Below, piece by piece: positions 53,634 to 61,184 of a stretch of 64,000 nt of DNA. Where the stretch lies: NCBI GenBank assembly GCA_016183425.1, contig JACPEP010000001.1, positions 1 to 64,000 on the forward strand. Direction: 5' to 3'. How positions within the stretch are numbered: position 1 is the stretch's first letter; the number at the start of each line of letters is the position of its first letter. The notes beneath the pieces were generated by a model, which worked only from the letters and a program-made list of their open reading frames with translations, did not search any database and was not told the DNA's origin. Source of the DNA: Chloroflexota bacterium. Its GTDB lineage: Bacteria > Chloroflexota > Dehalococcoidia > JACPEP01. The position numbers and the translations under genes are program-made.

Positions 53634-54301
53634 AGCAATACTGGGCTATAATCCAGCGCCGTCTCTGGATGGTAGTCGGCCTTACCCTGGCGGCTCTTCT
53701 GGTGAGCGGGATGCTGACCTTTCTCGTCGCTCCCTCTTACGTGGCCACCATGCGTCTGGTGCTCAGTGTCCCGTCGGAAGAACCCCAGGGTCAATTCTTC
53801 CGCTACGAGAAGATATACACCTTTCAGACCTCGGAGTACCTTATCGACGATTTCTCGGAACTGGTCACCAGCACCGCCTTCGCTCAGGACGTAAAAACTG
53901 AGTTGGGAGATACCAATGTTGATCTGACGGGCTTCACAGGCACCAGGGGTCGGAAGGTGCACCGTATCTTCACCCTTCAGGTGCGCTCCCCAAATCCAGA
54001 CGAGGCCAAACGCCTGGCCGATGCGGCGGCCAGGGTCATCGAGAAAAAAGGGGGGGAGTATCTGGCTCAACTCCAATACTCCCAAGCCCAGGTACGAATT
54101 ATCGACCCGCCCATAGTAGCTCGGGAAGGCGGGCTTCTGGGTATCCTCCTTAAGATAGCCGCCCCTTCGGCCCTCGCCCTTCTGGCGGGGTTGGCGCTGA
54201 CCTTCCTCTTCCACTATCTGGATGGGGCTCTCTACGAGGTGGGAGAGGTGGAGGGTCTGCTGGGGGTACCGGTGTTGGGACGGATACCTCCGGAGAGCTA
54301 A
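53624..54301 (+). CDS. Wzz-like polysaccharide chain-length regulator (no kinase domain)
   Basis: 225 residues from GTG 53624, with AGGAGG just ahead. Typical two-helix layout: helix 1 at about 12-32 (RLWMVVGLTLAALLVSGML), an extracytoplasmic part, and helix 2 near 175-195 (PSALALLAGLALTFLFHYL), with the Wzz-type segment RIIDPPIVAREGG before it. It matches the YveK/CapA type that pairs with a separate tyrosine kinase, but none is adjacent. Upstream is a methyltransferase gene, coupled by overlap. Confidence 0.85.
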   Translation: MELKQYWAIIQRRLWMVVGLTLAALLVSGMLTFLVAPSYVATMRLVLSVPSEEPQGQFFRYEKIYTFQTSEYLIDDFSELVTSTAFAQDVKTELGDTNVDLTGFTGTRGRKVHRIFTLQVRSPNPDEAKRLADAAARVIEKKGGEYLAQLQYSQAQVRIIDPPIVAREGGLLGILLKIAAPSALALLAGLALTFLFHYLDGALYEVGEVEGLLGVPVLGRIPPES

Positions 54302-54385
54302 GGCGCGCTACACGCCGAAGGGCTCCCGGAGCCGGCATTGCCTTGACACCCTCAAGCCAGGGGAAATATACTTAAGGGCGCCAAC

Positions 54386-54459
54386 GGGCCATTAGCTCAG
54401 TCGGTTAGAGCGCAGTCCTGATAAGACTGAGGTCTGTGGTTCGAATCCACAATGGCCCA
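54386..54459 (+). tRNA. tRNA-Ile (GAT)
   Basis: Acceptor arms GGGCCAT (54386-54392) and ATGGCCC (54452-54458), anticodon loop CTGATAA with anticodon GAT, T-arm GGTTCGAATCC, discriminator A. CCA is not encoded (the next bases are CTT). Genes of island-like character follow immediately. Confidence 0.97.
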
Positions 54460-54549
54460 CTTTGCGAGCATTTGTATAATGGAGTGCGAGCAGTTAGAGA
54501 TCGCCAGCAAGAACTTGAGGGCTTTCTGTGCTTCTGCGCTAGCGGTGAG

Positions 54550-54663
54550 ATGAAGAAGGCCATTGCCGTGGCCGCCTTACTCAGACAAGTTGCGAACGAC
54601 AACAAGCTGTTGCGCCTTGTCCCCAGTGGTGGTAAAATCACCATCGTAGAGGCTAGCGCCTGA
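54550..54663 (+). CDS. possible 37-residue ORF downstream of tRNA-Ile
   Basis: ATG 54550 to TGA 54661-54663, encoding a short basic, partly hydrophobic peptide (KKAIAVAALLRQVANDN then KLLRLVPSGGKITIVEA). A longer frame reaches back into the tRNA and is not credible. The sequence looks protein-like, and a TATAAT-like motif lies at about 54474, but evidence is thin. It may belong to the following module. Confidence 0.22.
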   Translation: MKKAIAVAALLRQVANDNKLLRLVPSGGKITIVEASA

Positions 54664-54688
54664 GACGCCAAATGTGACTGGGGGAGAC

Positions 54689-55399
54689 ATGAGCGAGAGG
54701 ATTTCTCTAGACGATATCGAGCCACAGCAGTTCGATAGCCTTGTGGACCTGCTGGCTGAATGGCTAGCCCAGGGGGAAGTGAAAGTACGGTTTCGCATGC
54801 CAGCTCAGGTCGAGCTTGATTTTGTTGAAGAGAAGGTCTCCCAACAATTGAAGAGCGCAGGGCTTCCTTCTGCCTGCATAGGACAGTTGCGGCTTGATGT
54901 TCCTTTCATGCTCTCCGGCATTCTTACAGGATATAGGAATGCTGTCATGCGTATGTTAGCCGACCATGCCAAGGTATCAGCCAAGGGCACTAAACCCACC
55001 AGGGATCAAATCACAAAAGAACTTACGGCACGAGCCCAGCGCGTCGAGGAGAAGCTGGTCAGCGCCGAGTTGCGCCGTCAGTACGTAGTGAAGCGGACTG
55101 CCAAGGCAAGCACATACATCGACACATCGTGGGAAGTCGTCGAAAAACAACAGGACAGTGTGCGTGGCTCCGTGCCAAAGCAAGTATATGCCACACTGCG
55201 GGTAACGGCGCAGAAGCCCAGCACACGTGCAGGCGATGTCGGGTTCTTGCCTCCGTTTAGCTTTGGCCTTCTGAATCCTCCCCAATACGATGAGCTCACT
55301 CTTACCATGACCACCGAGGACTTGCAGGATATAGTAGACAGTCTCTCCAAGGCGCTCAACGCGCTAAAGCAAGCCAGTACGGCGAAGGCGGAGTCATAA
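54689..55399 (+). CDS. unknown protein, first gene of a three-gene module
   Basis: About 236 residues from ATG 54689, with GGGGGAG seven bases ahead; a GTG at 54674 in the same frame is less well placed. No signal peptide or membrane helix. Mixed alpha/beta with a charged middle (RDQITKELTARAQRVEEKLV) and a C-terminus ending in helical DLQDIVDSLSKALNALKQA. I recognise no family. The next gene starts one base after the stop, so they are translated together. Confidence 0.7.
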   Translation: MSERISLDDIEPQQFDSLVDLLAEWLAQGEVKVRFRMPAQVELDFVEEKVSQQLKSAGLPSACIGQLRLDVPFMLSGILTGYRNAVMRMLADHAKVSAKGTKPTRDQITKELTARAQRVEEKLVSAELRRQYVVKRTAKASTYIDTSWEVVEKQQDSVRGSVPKQVYATLRVTAQKPSTRAGDVGFLPPFSFGLLNPPQYDELTLTMTTEDLQDIVDSLSKALNALKQASTAKAES

Positions 55400-55400
55400 G

Positions 55401-56123
55401 ATGGTACAACCGAGGCGCGAAGTACGGATGGAGCGACCTTTTCAGATCGAGTTCCCTTGGGCAAACGATCCTGTAACGGAGATTGAAGAGGATGTTTCGC
55501 AGAGGACATTCCGGAGCTACCTTCTTGCTCTTGACATTGACCGGCTAGACTACCTATTTCGAGCCTCACGCAGCTCCTCAGAGCCTCGTTATCAAGCTGA
55601 AGTTTTATTGCTGCAGCTAGCGCGACGCGTAGCCATGTTAGAATCTCGCATGAGCCATTCTATCCAACCTGTTCTAGAGAAATTCTCAAGAGCCCTTGAA
55701 CACTACCCAGAAAGGGACCCGTTTCCGGCAGCAGCATCCGGTGAATACGATTGGTGGAAGCAACTAAGAAAAATGTCCAACACTGTTGGACGCATTCGGG
55801 GCGTTTTCGAGGACCTCCACGAGCGGTTGAGGGTGTACGTTGAGTTGACCGACCAGTCAGAACAGCTTCTACGGTTGGCAAGGGCGACCGGCAGCCGACA
55901 CCTCCGGGAGGCTGCGCTGTTCCTCCATGATGCTGTTAGAGGTACTTACAGCGAAGACTTGACCATCGCCCAGGTTGAAGCCCTTGGTAGCGTTCTGGAA
56001 ACTCTGCGGGACTTCGATTTGGACAGGGAGAAAGTGTGGGCTGTCGATCAGAGCCTGAGAGAGTCTGGCTTTGAGACTATACCATCCGACAAGTTCAGAG
56101 CCCCTCAAGATGTCCACCGTTAG
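55401..56123 (+). CDS. unknown helical protein, second gene of the module
   Basis: 240 residues from ATG 55401, one base after the previous stop. Nearly all helical and rich in Arg, Glu and Leu (LALDIDRLDYLFRASRSSS, VAMLESRMSHSIQPVLEKF, LRVYVELTDQSEQLLRLAR). No signal or membrane segment, so probably a cytoplasmic scaffold or regulator. No family recognised. Its 3' end overlaps the PIN-like gene by 14 bases. Confidence 0.7.
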   Translation: MVQPRREVRMERPFQIEFPWANDPVTEIEEDVSQRTFRSYLLALDIDRLDYLFRASRSSSEPRYQAEVLLLQLARRVAMLESRMSHSIQPVLEKFSRALEHYPERDPFPAAASGEYDWWKQLRKMSNTVGRIRGVFEDLHERLRVYVELTDQSEQLLRLARATGSRHLREAALFLHDAVRGTYSEDLTIAQVEALGSVLETLRDFDLDREKVWAVDQSLRESGFETIPSDKFRAPQDVHR

Positions 56124-56907
56124 CGATGCCCCGCCAATCCTCTTCCTGGAAACCACTATTCAGATAGATCGGGTGATCGGCACCCAAGACCGCCGCGCTA
56201 CGATCACTTCGCACATTGGTGGACGACGCCTCTGCACGTCTGGGCACGTGCTGGGCGAATACAACAGGACACTGATTAGAGACGCAATAACCTTCCGGGA
56301 CTTGCTCCGCTCGTCACCGAGCGTAGAGGAGGCCATCAAGCGTCTTGGCAGGTATGCACCTTACGGCCGCAAGTACCGCCGGACTGTAGATTTGCTTGCC
56401 TCTATAGGATTTGATAGCGACAGGCAGAACACGCTGGACAGGCTCGAGATATACATTGATTGGTACCTTCACAAGCGATTCTGGGAATCAATAGACCCGT
56501 CCATCTCAACAGATAACGTCAGATGTTTCTTGAGGCTATGGCAACCGAAACTACCAGATGGCGAGACATACGACTTAGTCGGCTTGAAATGTATCAAGGA
56601 CAATCCACCCCCGTGTGAGGTCAGTGCGTTTATTGAGCAGCACAGAAGCGAATTGCAATATTTTGCCCAGGAGGCGAGGAGTCATCCTCGGCCGAATGTG
56701 GCCAGCGCGGCAGAAGCGTTTCGCCGAATCATCGCTGGCGAAGAAGTTCCCTTCGGGGAACGCTCCAATTGTTACGCGATTGCGGACACTCTGATTGTGC
56801 TTGAGGCACCCCCTGATGCGCTGGTCTATAGCGCCGATGGAGACGTTCATGTCATATGCGACATTTTCAGCAGGGCAAGGTACACGGAGGTTGGAACGAA
56901 CGTCTGA
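56110..56907 (+). CDS. PIN-like nuclease domain protein, third gene of the module
   Basis: 265 residues from ATG 56110 (a frame open to 56071 lies inside the previous gene). Acidic residues are spaced as in PIN-like RNases: Glu14 in ILFLETTIQID at the first strand, Asp226 in YAIADTLIVLE, and Asp243/Asp245 in VYSADGDVHVIC. The long helical insert in between (about 60-190) is unusual. PIN proteins cut RNA and serve as toxins or in RNA processing. The assignment is by motif only and needs structure comparison. Coupled to two unknown genes upstream. Confidence 0.5.
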   Translation: MSTVSDAPPILFLETTIQIDRVIGTQDRRATITSHIGGRRLCTSGHVLGEYNRTLIRDAITFRDLLRSSPSVEEAIKRLGRYAPYGRKYRRTVDLLASIGFDSDRQNTLDRLEIYIDWYLHKRFWESIDPSISTDNVRCFLRLWQPKLPDGETYDLVGLKCIKDNPPPCEVSAFIEQHRSELQYFAQEARSHPRPNVASAAEAFRRIIAGEEVPFGERSNCYAIADTLIVLEAPPDALVYSADGDVHVICDIFSRARYTEVGTNV

Positions 56908-57097
56908 CCCTCTCTTGCAATGCTGGGTGCACTTCCTTTTGGGGGCCGTACCTCACATGGCGAGAGCCAAACGAAGCTCACAGGTGGGCTGAGTTCTTAA
57001 TATTGTCCCCCCAGCTCCACTTGAGAATTCCTGCTATAATTTCAATTGAACTTCTGAAACTGCTACAATCGTGGATGAGGGTCAAGAGGGGCAAAGA

Positions 57098-57337
57098 ATG
57101 CTTACAGAATATATTGCTGCTGCCTTAAGCCGGGCGAAGTATGAAATTATTGACGATGAAGAGCCCTGCTACAAAGAGGTTCCAGAGCTTGAGGGGGTAT
57201 GGGCTTCTGGCAAAACACTTGAGGAATGTCGGCATGATCTGGCTGAAGTTATTGATGGCTGGCTTGTAGTAAGACTCAAAAAAGGATTGCCTATCCCCCC
57301 AATAGGTGAATACAGAGCCGTAGGGTGGGTGAAGTGA
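57098..57337 (+). CDS. HicB-family antitoxin-like protein, orphan, C-terminus made by a repeat
   Basis: About 79 residues from ATG 57098. HicB landmarks: YEIIDDEEPCYKEVPELEGV and WASGKTLEECRHDLAEVID, then LPIPP. HicB normally pairs with HicA and often has a DNA-binding tail; no HicA gene is beside it. The last codons (AVGWVK and stop) lie inside the palindromic repeat starting at 57320, so the original C-terminus was replaced. The 190 bases between the PIN-like gene and this start hold no recognised feature. Confidence 0.8.
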   Translation: MLTEYIAAALSRAKYEIIDDEEPCYKEVPELEGVWASGKTLEECRHDLAEVIDGWLVVRLKKGLPIPPIGEYRAVGWVK

Positions 57338-57384
57338 AACGAAACCCACCGGACGGCCAAAAAGGGTGGGTTCCGCTGTGCTAC
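57320..57384 (+). repeat. palindromic GTAGGGTG repeat, copy 2
   Basis: Same element as 5193-5256: GTAGGGTGGGTGAAGTGAAA then CGAAACCCACC, a spacer, and GGTGGGTTCCGC on the other arm. It enters the hicB reading frame and supplies its stop codon. Confidence 0.8.
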
Positions 57385-57433
57385 ACCTACCTACCAACTG
57401 GCTTGCCCGTTTCTGGCGCAGGTTTTACTAAGG

Positions 57434-57931
57434 CTACAGGTATCTCGCGATGACCATAGTAATTATGGCAATAGCAACAAATACGAAGTTGGTCTGAGTG
57501 AGTTTTGTGACCCGCTCCGAAAGATGATGCAGTTGCTGCGCCTCTTGAGGAGACGGAGGACGTCCCTCAATACTGCGCCCTAGTTTGTCAAGGCGGATGC
57601 CCGTGGGCACGATGAGGCCGAAGCCGATAACCATGACAATTATGGTAGCAACAGCACCAATAATAATATCCCACCCCCATGCGGTTGACCATAACGTATC
57701 TAAAGCGCCGGGATTGAGCAAAAAAATCATTGCAATACCGGTCCCTAGGATAATGGTAAAGCTGGCGGCCATTATCGGGGTCAATATGGGGGTTATCGCC
57801 CGCATGACAGGCGTCTGGACAGACGGACCTAGCTTTCTCAGGCGAGGCTCCAGGATAAGTGTCATGAAGATATAAGTGCCTCCCACAAAAATACCAAAGA
57901 GAATGTGAAACATCCGTAATGTGTCAAACAC
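57434..57931 (-). CDS. DUF2269/CopD-like four-helix membrane protein
   Basis: 165 residues from GTG 57931 with GAAGGAGG just ahead. Four transmembrane helices: the first with FHILFGIFVGGTYIFMTLI, the second AASFTIILGTGIAMIFLL, the third IIIGAVATIIVMVIGFGLI, and the fourth FVFVAIAIITMVIARYL at the very end. His in the first helix and the overall layout resemble DUF2269/CopD-like integral membrane proteins, some of which bind heme or copper. Specific role unknown. Confidence 0.75.
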   Translation of the reverse strand: MFDTLRMFHILFGIFVGGTYIFMTLILEPRLRKLGPSVQTPVMRAITPILTPIMAASFTIILGTGIAMIFLLNPGALDTLWSTAWGWDIIIGAVATIIVMVIGFGLIVPTGIRLDKLGRSIEGRPPSPQEAQQLHHLSERVTKLTQTNFVFVAIAIITMVIARYL

Positions 57932-57950
57932 TGGGCACCTCCTTCTATAG

Positions 57951-57962
57951 ATTATGCATAAT
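57951..57962. promoter_or_regulatory. palindrome ATTATGCATAAT ahead of the membrane protein gene
   Basis: A perfect 12-base palindrome 20 bases upstream of the minus-strand GTG start and just upstream of its GAAGGAGG. Its position near the expected -10 region suggests an operator, but no cognate regulator is identified. Confidence 0.3.
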
Positions 57963-58086
57963 GTATATTCTGGGTGACCATCGTGTCAATACCGTCGTCG
58001 TAAGATAGCGCGGTAGTCAGAGTCGTCGAGGGGGAAGGCTGGATTCTTAACCTTCTGTTTTCCTTTCCGCCCCTAGCGGGCCCGGG

Positions 58087-58509
58087 ATGCGAACCAAATT
58101 GACGCATAGAGAGGCGATGTGCTATTATCCCGTATTGAGAAGGCATAAGTTGCTACGAAAGCGTCTACTGTCGATGCTCACGGGGGCTGTGGTGGGGGTG
58201 GCGGGTGGACTCACTGGCGTGGGTGGAGGACCCATCATGATCCCCATGCTGGTGGGGGCGGTGGGCTTATCTCAACATGAAGCTCACGGTACGTCTCTGA
58301 CCGCCATGGTTTTGATGACAATGGCGGCCGCTTTGGTCTATGCTCACGGAGGCTATTTTGACGGACTCCTGACGGCGGAGCTGGCCGTTGGTAGCACCAT
58401 AGGCGTTGTTGTAGGGGCAAGATGGATGATGAAGGTGCCTGGCAGGCGACTCCGCCAGGGCTTTGGCCTTTTTCTTATTGCCACCTCGGTAAGCATGTTC
58501 TTTCGGTAG
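58087..58509 (+). CDS. TauE/SafE (TSUP) permease, N-terminal half
   Basis: Up to 140 residues; later ATGs at 58117 or 58174 are also possible because the start region is polar and has no clear ribosome site. Carries the TSUP signature GVAGGLTGVGGGPIMIPML with following helices. The family normally has two such halves in one chain of about 250 residues; here the second half is a separate gene 43 bases downstream. The halves probably assemble into a permease for sulfite, sulfoacetate or another anion. Confidence 0.85.
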   Translation: MRTKLTHREAMCYYPVLRRHKLLRKRLLSMLTGAVVGVAGGLTGVGGGPIMIPMLVGAVGLSQHEAHGTSLTAMVLMTMAAALVYAHGGYFDGLLTAELAVGSTIGVVVGARWMMKVPGRRLRQGFGLFLIATSVSMFFR

Positions 58510-58552
58510 GAGAGATGTTTGAGGGAGAGGGTATTCCTCAGGTGCGGTTAGG

Positions 58553-58909
58553 ATGACGGTGGCGCTGGGGATCTCAGTGGGGTTGGTGACGGGGGTTTTG
58601 GCTGGTATGTTGGGGGTGGGCGGGGCGGTAATCATGATTCCCGCCATGGTATGGCTTCTAGGCGTAGACCAGCACACGGCCCAAGGGGTCTCCCTGGCCG
58701 TTATATCCGCTACTGCTTTAGTGGGCTCCTTTGCCCATTACCGTCAGAAAACGACTCGCCTGGACGTGGCTCTGTGGATCGCCCCGACGGCCGTGGTTTT
58801 TGGGGTGGCGGCGGCCAGCGTGGCCGGGAAGTTGGACGCCGGCCTCCTGCGGCGCCTGTTTGCTCTGCTCATGATGTATCTGGGCGCCCGCATGTTCCTG
58901 CAACGGTGA
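58553..58909 (+). CDS. TauE/SafE (TSUP) permease, C-terminal half
   Basis: 118 residues with the repeated signature LVTGVLAGMLGVGGAVIMIP and three further helices. It is encoded by its own ATG gene after the first half, with an intervening stop and 43 bases. Since both copies keep the signature glycines, a natural two-subunit permease is more likely than a broken gene. Confidence 0.85.
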   Translation: MTVALGISVGLVTGVLAGMLGVGGAVIMIPAMVWLLGVDQHTAQGVSLAVISATALVGSFAHYRQKTTRLDVALWIAPTAVVFGVAAASVAGKLDAGLLRRLFALLMMYLGARMFLQR

Positions 58910-58922
58910 CGAGGGCTAGTTG

Positions 58923-59522
58923 ATGAGTACCCTAAAGGAGCTTCATGAAGAGATGCTGGGGTGCGTCCTATGCCCCCTCTCTCGCTCTCGTAGAGTGGTG
59001 GTGCCGGGGGAAGGGAGCGAGAGAGCAAGAATCGTTTTTATCGGGGAGGCGCCGGGGTGGCACGAGGATCAGCAGGGGCGGCCCTTCGTGGGGCCGGCCG
59101 GGCAGTTGCTGGACGAGCTTATGCGCTCTATCGGCCTGCGCCGAGAAGAGGTCTATATAACCAACGTAGTCAAGTGTCGCCCGCCCAACAACCGAGACCC
59201 CTTGCCCCTGGAGGTTCAGACCTGCACTACTCGGTGGCTAAGCCTCCAGTTGCAGCTAATCCAGCCTCAAATCACTGTCACCCTGGGCCGCTTTTCCCTC
59301 AATCTATACTTCCCCCAGGTCACCATAAGCAAGGCCCACGGAATCCCCCGCAAAAAAGACGGCGTTGTCTACTTTCCCATGTATCATCCCGCGGCCGCCC
59401 TCCACCAAGCCAGCCTTCGGCAGAGCCTGGACAAGGACATATTAAAACTGAAAGAGGTATTGGCCGAGGCAGAGCCGGTGCCGGAAGAGGCGCCGAAGCC
59501 GCAGCAACTGAGTATGTTCTGA
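58923..59522 (+). CDS. uracil-DNA glycosylase, family 4 (iron-sulfur)
   Basis: Removes uracil from DNA. ATG 58923 is preferred over an adjacent TTG. About 199 residues: FeS cysteines CVLC (14-17) and the pair CRPPNNRDP...VQTC, the family 4 catalytic motif FIGEAPGWHEDQQGRPFVGP, and FPMYHPAAALHQ as the DNA-binding His loop. Length is normal, with a Pro/Glu-rich tail. Its stop is three bases from the RNase J start. Confidence 0.95.
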   Translation: MSTLKELHEEMLGCVLCPLSRSRRVVVPGEGSERARIVFIGEAPGWHEDQQGRPFVGPAGQLLDELMRSIGLRREEVYITNVVKCRPPNNRDPLPLEVQTCTTRWLSLQLQLIQPQITVTLGRFSLNLYFPQVTISKAHGIPRKKDGVVYFPMYHPAAALHQASLRQSLDKDILKLKEVLAEAEPVPEEAPKPQQLSMF

Positions 59523-59523
59523 T

Positions 59524-61176
59524 ATGAGCACGGAAACCCTGAAGGTCATTCCCCTGGGCGGGCTGGGGGAGATCGGTAAAAACATGATGGCCCTGGAATA
59601 CGGTGGCCACATCCTGGTCATCGACTGCGGCCTTATGTTCCCCCAGGAGGAGATGCTGGGTGTCGATCTGGTCATTCCGGACATTACTTACCTTCGAGAC
59701 AACCGGGAGCGGGTGCTGGGCATACTGATCACTCACGGCCACGAGGACCACACCGGCGCCCTGCCCTATGTCTTGCCTGAATTGAAGGTGCCCGTGTATG
59801 CACCTCCTCTGGCCCGAGGGCTTATCTCGTTGAAGTTGAAGGAGCACAACCTGCTAAGAAGCGCGACGCTGGAATCGGTCAGGCCCGGGGATGAGTTGGC
59901 TCTGGGACCCTTCCAAGTAGGCTTTTTTCAGGTGAGCCACAGCATTCCTGACGCCACGGGGCTGGTTATTGACACGCCCTTGGGGACAGTGGTGCATAGC
60001 GGCGACTTCAAGCTGGACCATACCCCTGTGGATGGCAAAACCACCGACCTGGGTCTTCTGGCCCAATTGGGCCGGCGGGGAGTGCTGCTTCTCCTCTCCG
60101 ATTCTACCTATGCAGAGGTGCCCGGCTACACCCCGTCGGAAAAAACAGTGGGAGAGACCATGGATCGGATTATGGCTGAAGCAGAGGGGAGGGTCATCGT
60201 GGCCACCTTCGCCTCCCATATCTCCCGGGTGCAGCAGGTGATGGATGCTGCCGGGAAGCATGGACGCCGCGTCTATGTGGTGGGACGAAGCATGATAGAA
60301 AACGTGAACATGGCCCTGGAGTTGGGCTATTTGGAGGCACCTCCCGGTCTCATAGCCAAAGTGGATGAGTTGCGCTCATCGCCTTTGAACCGCATCGCCG
60401 TAATTACCACCGGCACTCAGGGTGAGCCCACTTCCGTCCTGGTACGAATGGCTCACGGCGACCACCGCTTGCTCAAAGTCATCCCCGGGGATACAGTGGT
60501 TGTCTCCGCCAGTCCCATCCCAGGCAATGAGCAGGTGGTCAACCGAACCATAAACAACCTGTTCAAAGAGGGAGCCCAGGTTCTCTACGGCCGGGTGGCC
60601 AACGTTCATGTGCACGGCCATGGCAGCCAGGAAGAGCTAAAGATGCTTCTCAGCCTGGTGAAGCCCCGCTATATGGTGCCCGTTCATGGAGAGTACCGCC
60701 ATCTGATGCTCCATGCTCAGTTGGCCAAGACTTTGGGTATATCCCCTGACCATACCTTCGTTTTGGAGAACGGCGATGTGTTGGAGATCGGGGAGGGGGA
60801 GGCGGCGGTAACGGGGCGAGTCAACAGTGACTACGTTTACGTGGACGGGTTGGGAGATGTGGGGAATATCGTCCTCAGAGATAGAAAGCACCTGTCTCGC
60901 GATGGGATACTGGTGGCCATCATCGTCGTGGACAAAAGGACGGGGCACATCGTGGGGCGGCCGGATCTGGTATCGCGAGGATTTGCCGATATAGATGAGG
61001 CTCAGGGGCTGCTCGACGAGGCCCGGGACCTCATCGCCAAGGGGTTGGATCAAGGGGGAAAGCATTACGCCGAGTGGTCTTTTGTTAATACTAAAGTGAA
61101 AAACGACCTGGGCCAGTTCCTCTATGAGCGGACAAAGCGTCGCCCCATGATCCTGCCTATTGTCATGGAGGTTTAG
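59524..61176 (+). CDS. rnj: ribonuclease J
   Basis: Metallo-beta-lactamase/beta-CASP RNase with endo- and 5' exonuclease activity in mRNA decay and rRNA maturation. 550 residues: VIPLGGLGEIGKNMMALEYG, the zinc motif ILITHGHEDHTGALPY, GDFKLDHTP, the beta-CASP domain (VIVATFASHISRVQQVMDA and the following GRSMIENVN), SGHGSQEE-like HVHGHGSQEELKML, and the VPVHGEYRHL motif, then the C-terminal domain. Full length. FtsK follows after eight bases. Confidence 0.96.
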   Translation: MSTETLKVIPLGGLGEIGKNMMALEYGGHILVIDCGLMFPQEEMLGVDLVIPDITYLRDNRERVLGILITHGHEDHTGALPYVLPELKVPVYAPPLARGLISLKLKEHNLLRSATLESVRPGDELALGPFQVGFFQVSHSIPDATGLVIDTPLGTVVHSGDFKLDHTPVDGKTTDLGLLAQLGRRGVLLLLSDSTYAEVPGYTPSEKTVGETMDRIMAEAEGRVIVATFASHISRVQQVMDAAGKHGRRVYVVGRSMIENVNMALELGYLEAPPGLIAKVDELRSSPLNRIAVITTGTQGEPTSVLVRMAHGDHRLLKVIPGDTVVVSASPIPGNEQVVNRTINNLFKEGAQVLYGRVANVHVHGHGSQEELKMLLSLVKPRYMVPVHGEYRHLMLHAQLAKTLGISPDHTFVLENGDVLEIGEGEAAVTGRVNSDYVYVDGLGDVGNIVLRDRKHLSRDGILVAIIVVDKRTGHIVGRPDLVSRGFADIDEAQGLLDEARDLIAKGLDQGGKHYAEWSFVNTKVKNDLGQFLYERTKRRPMILPIVMEV

Positions 61177-61184
61177 GAACGGAC

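Noticed and set aside
54386-57384. Integrated element bounded by a duplicated tRNA-Ile 3' end
   Set aside because: I found no second copy of the tRNA 3' end downstream and no integrase gene, so attachment sites cannot be claimed even though the block looks island-like.
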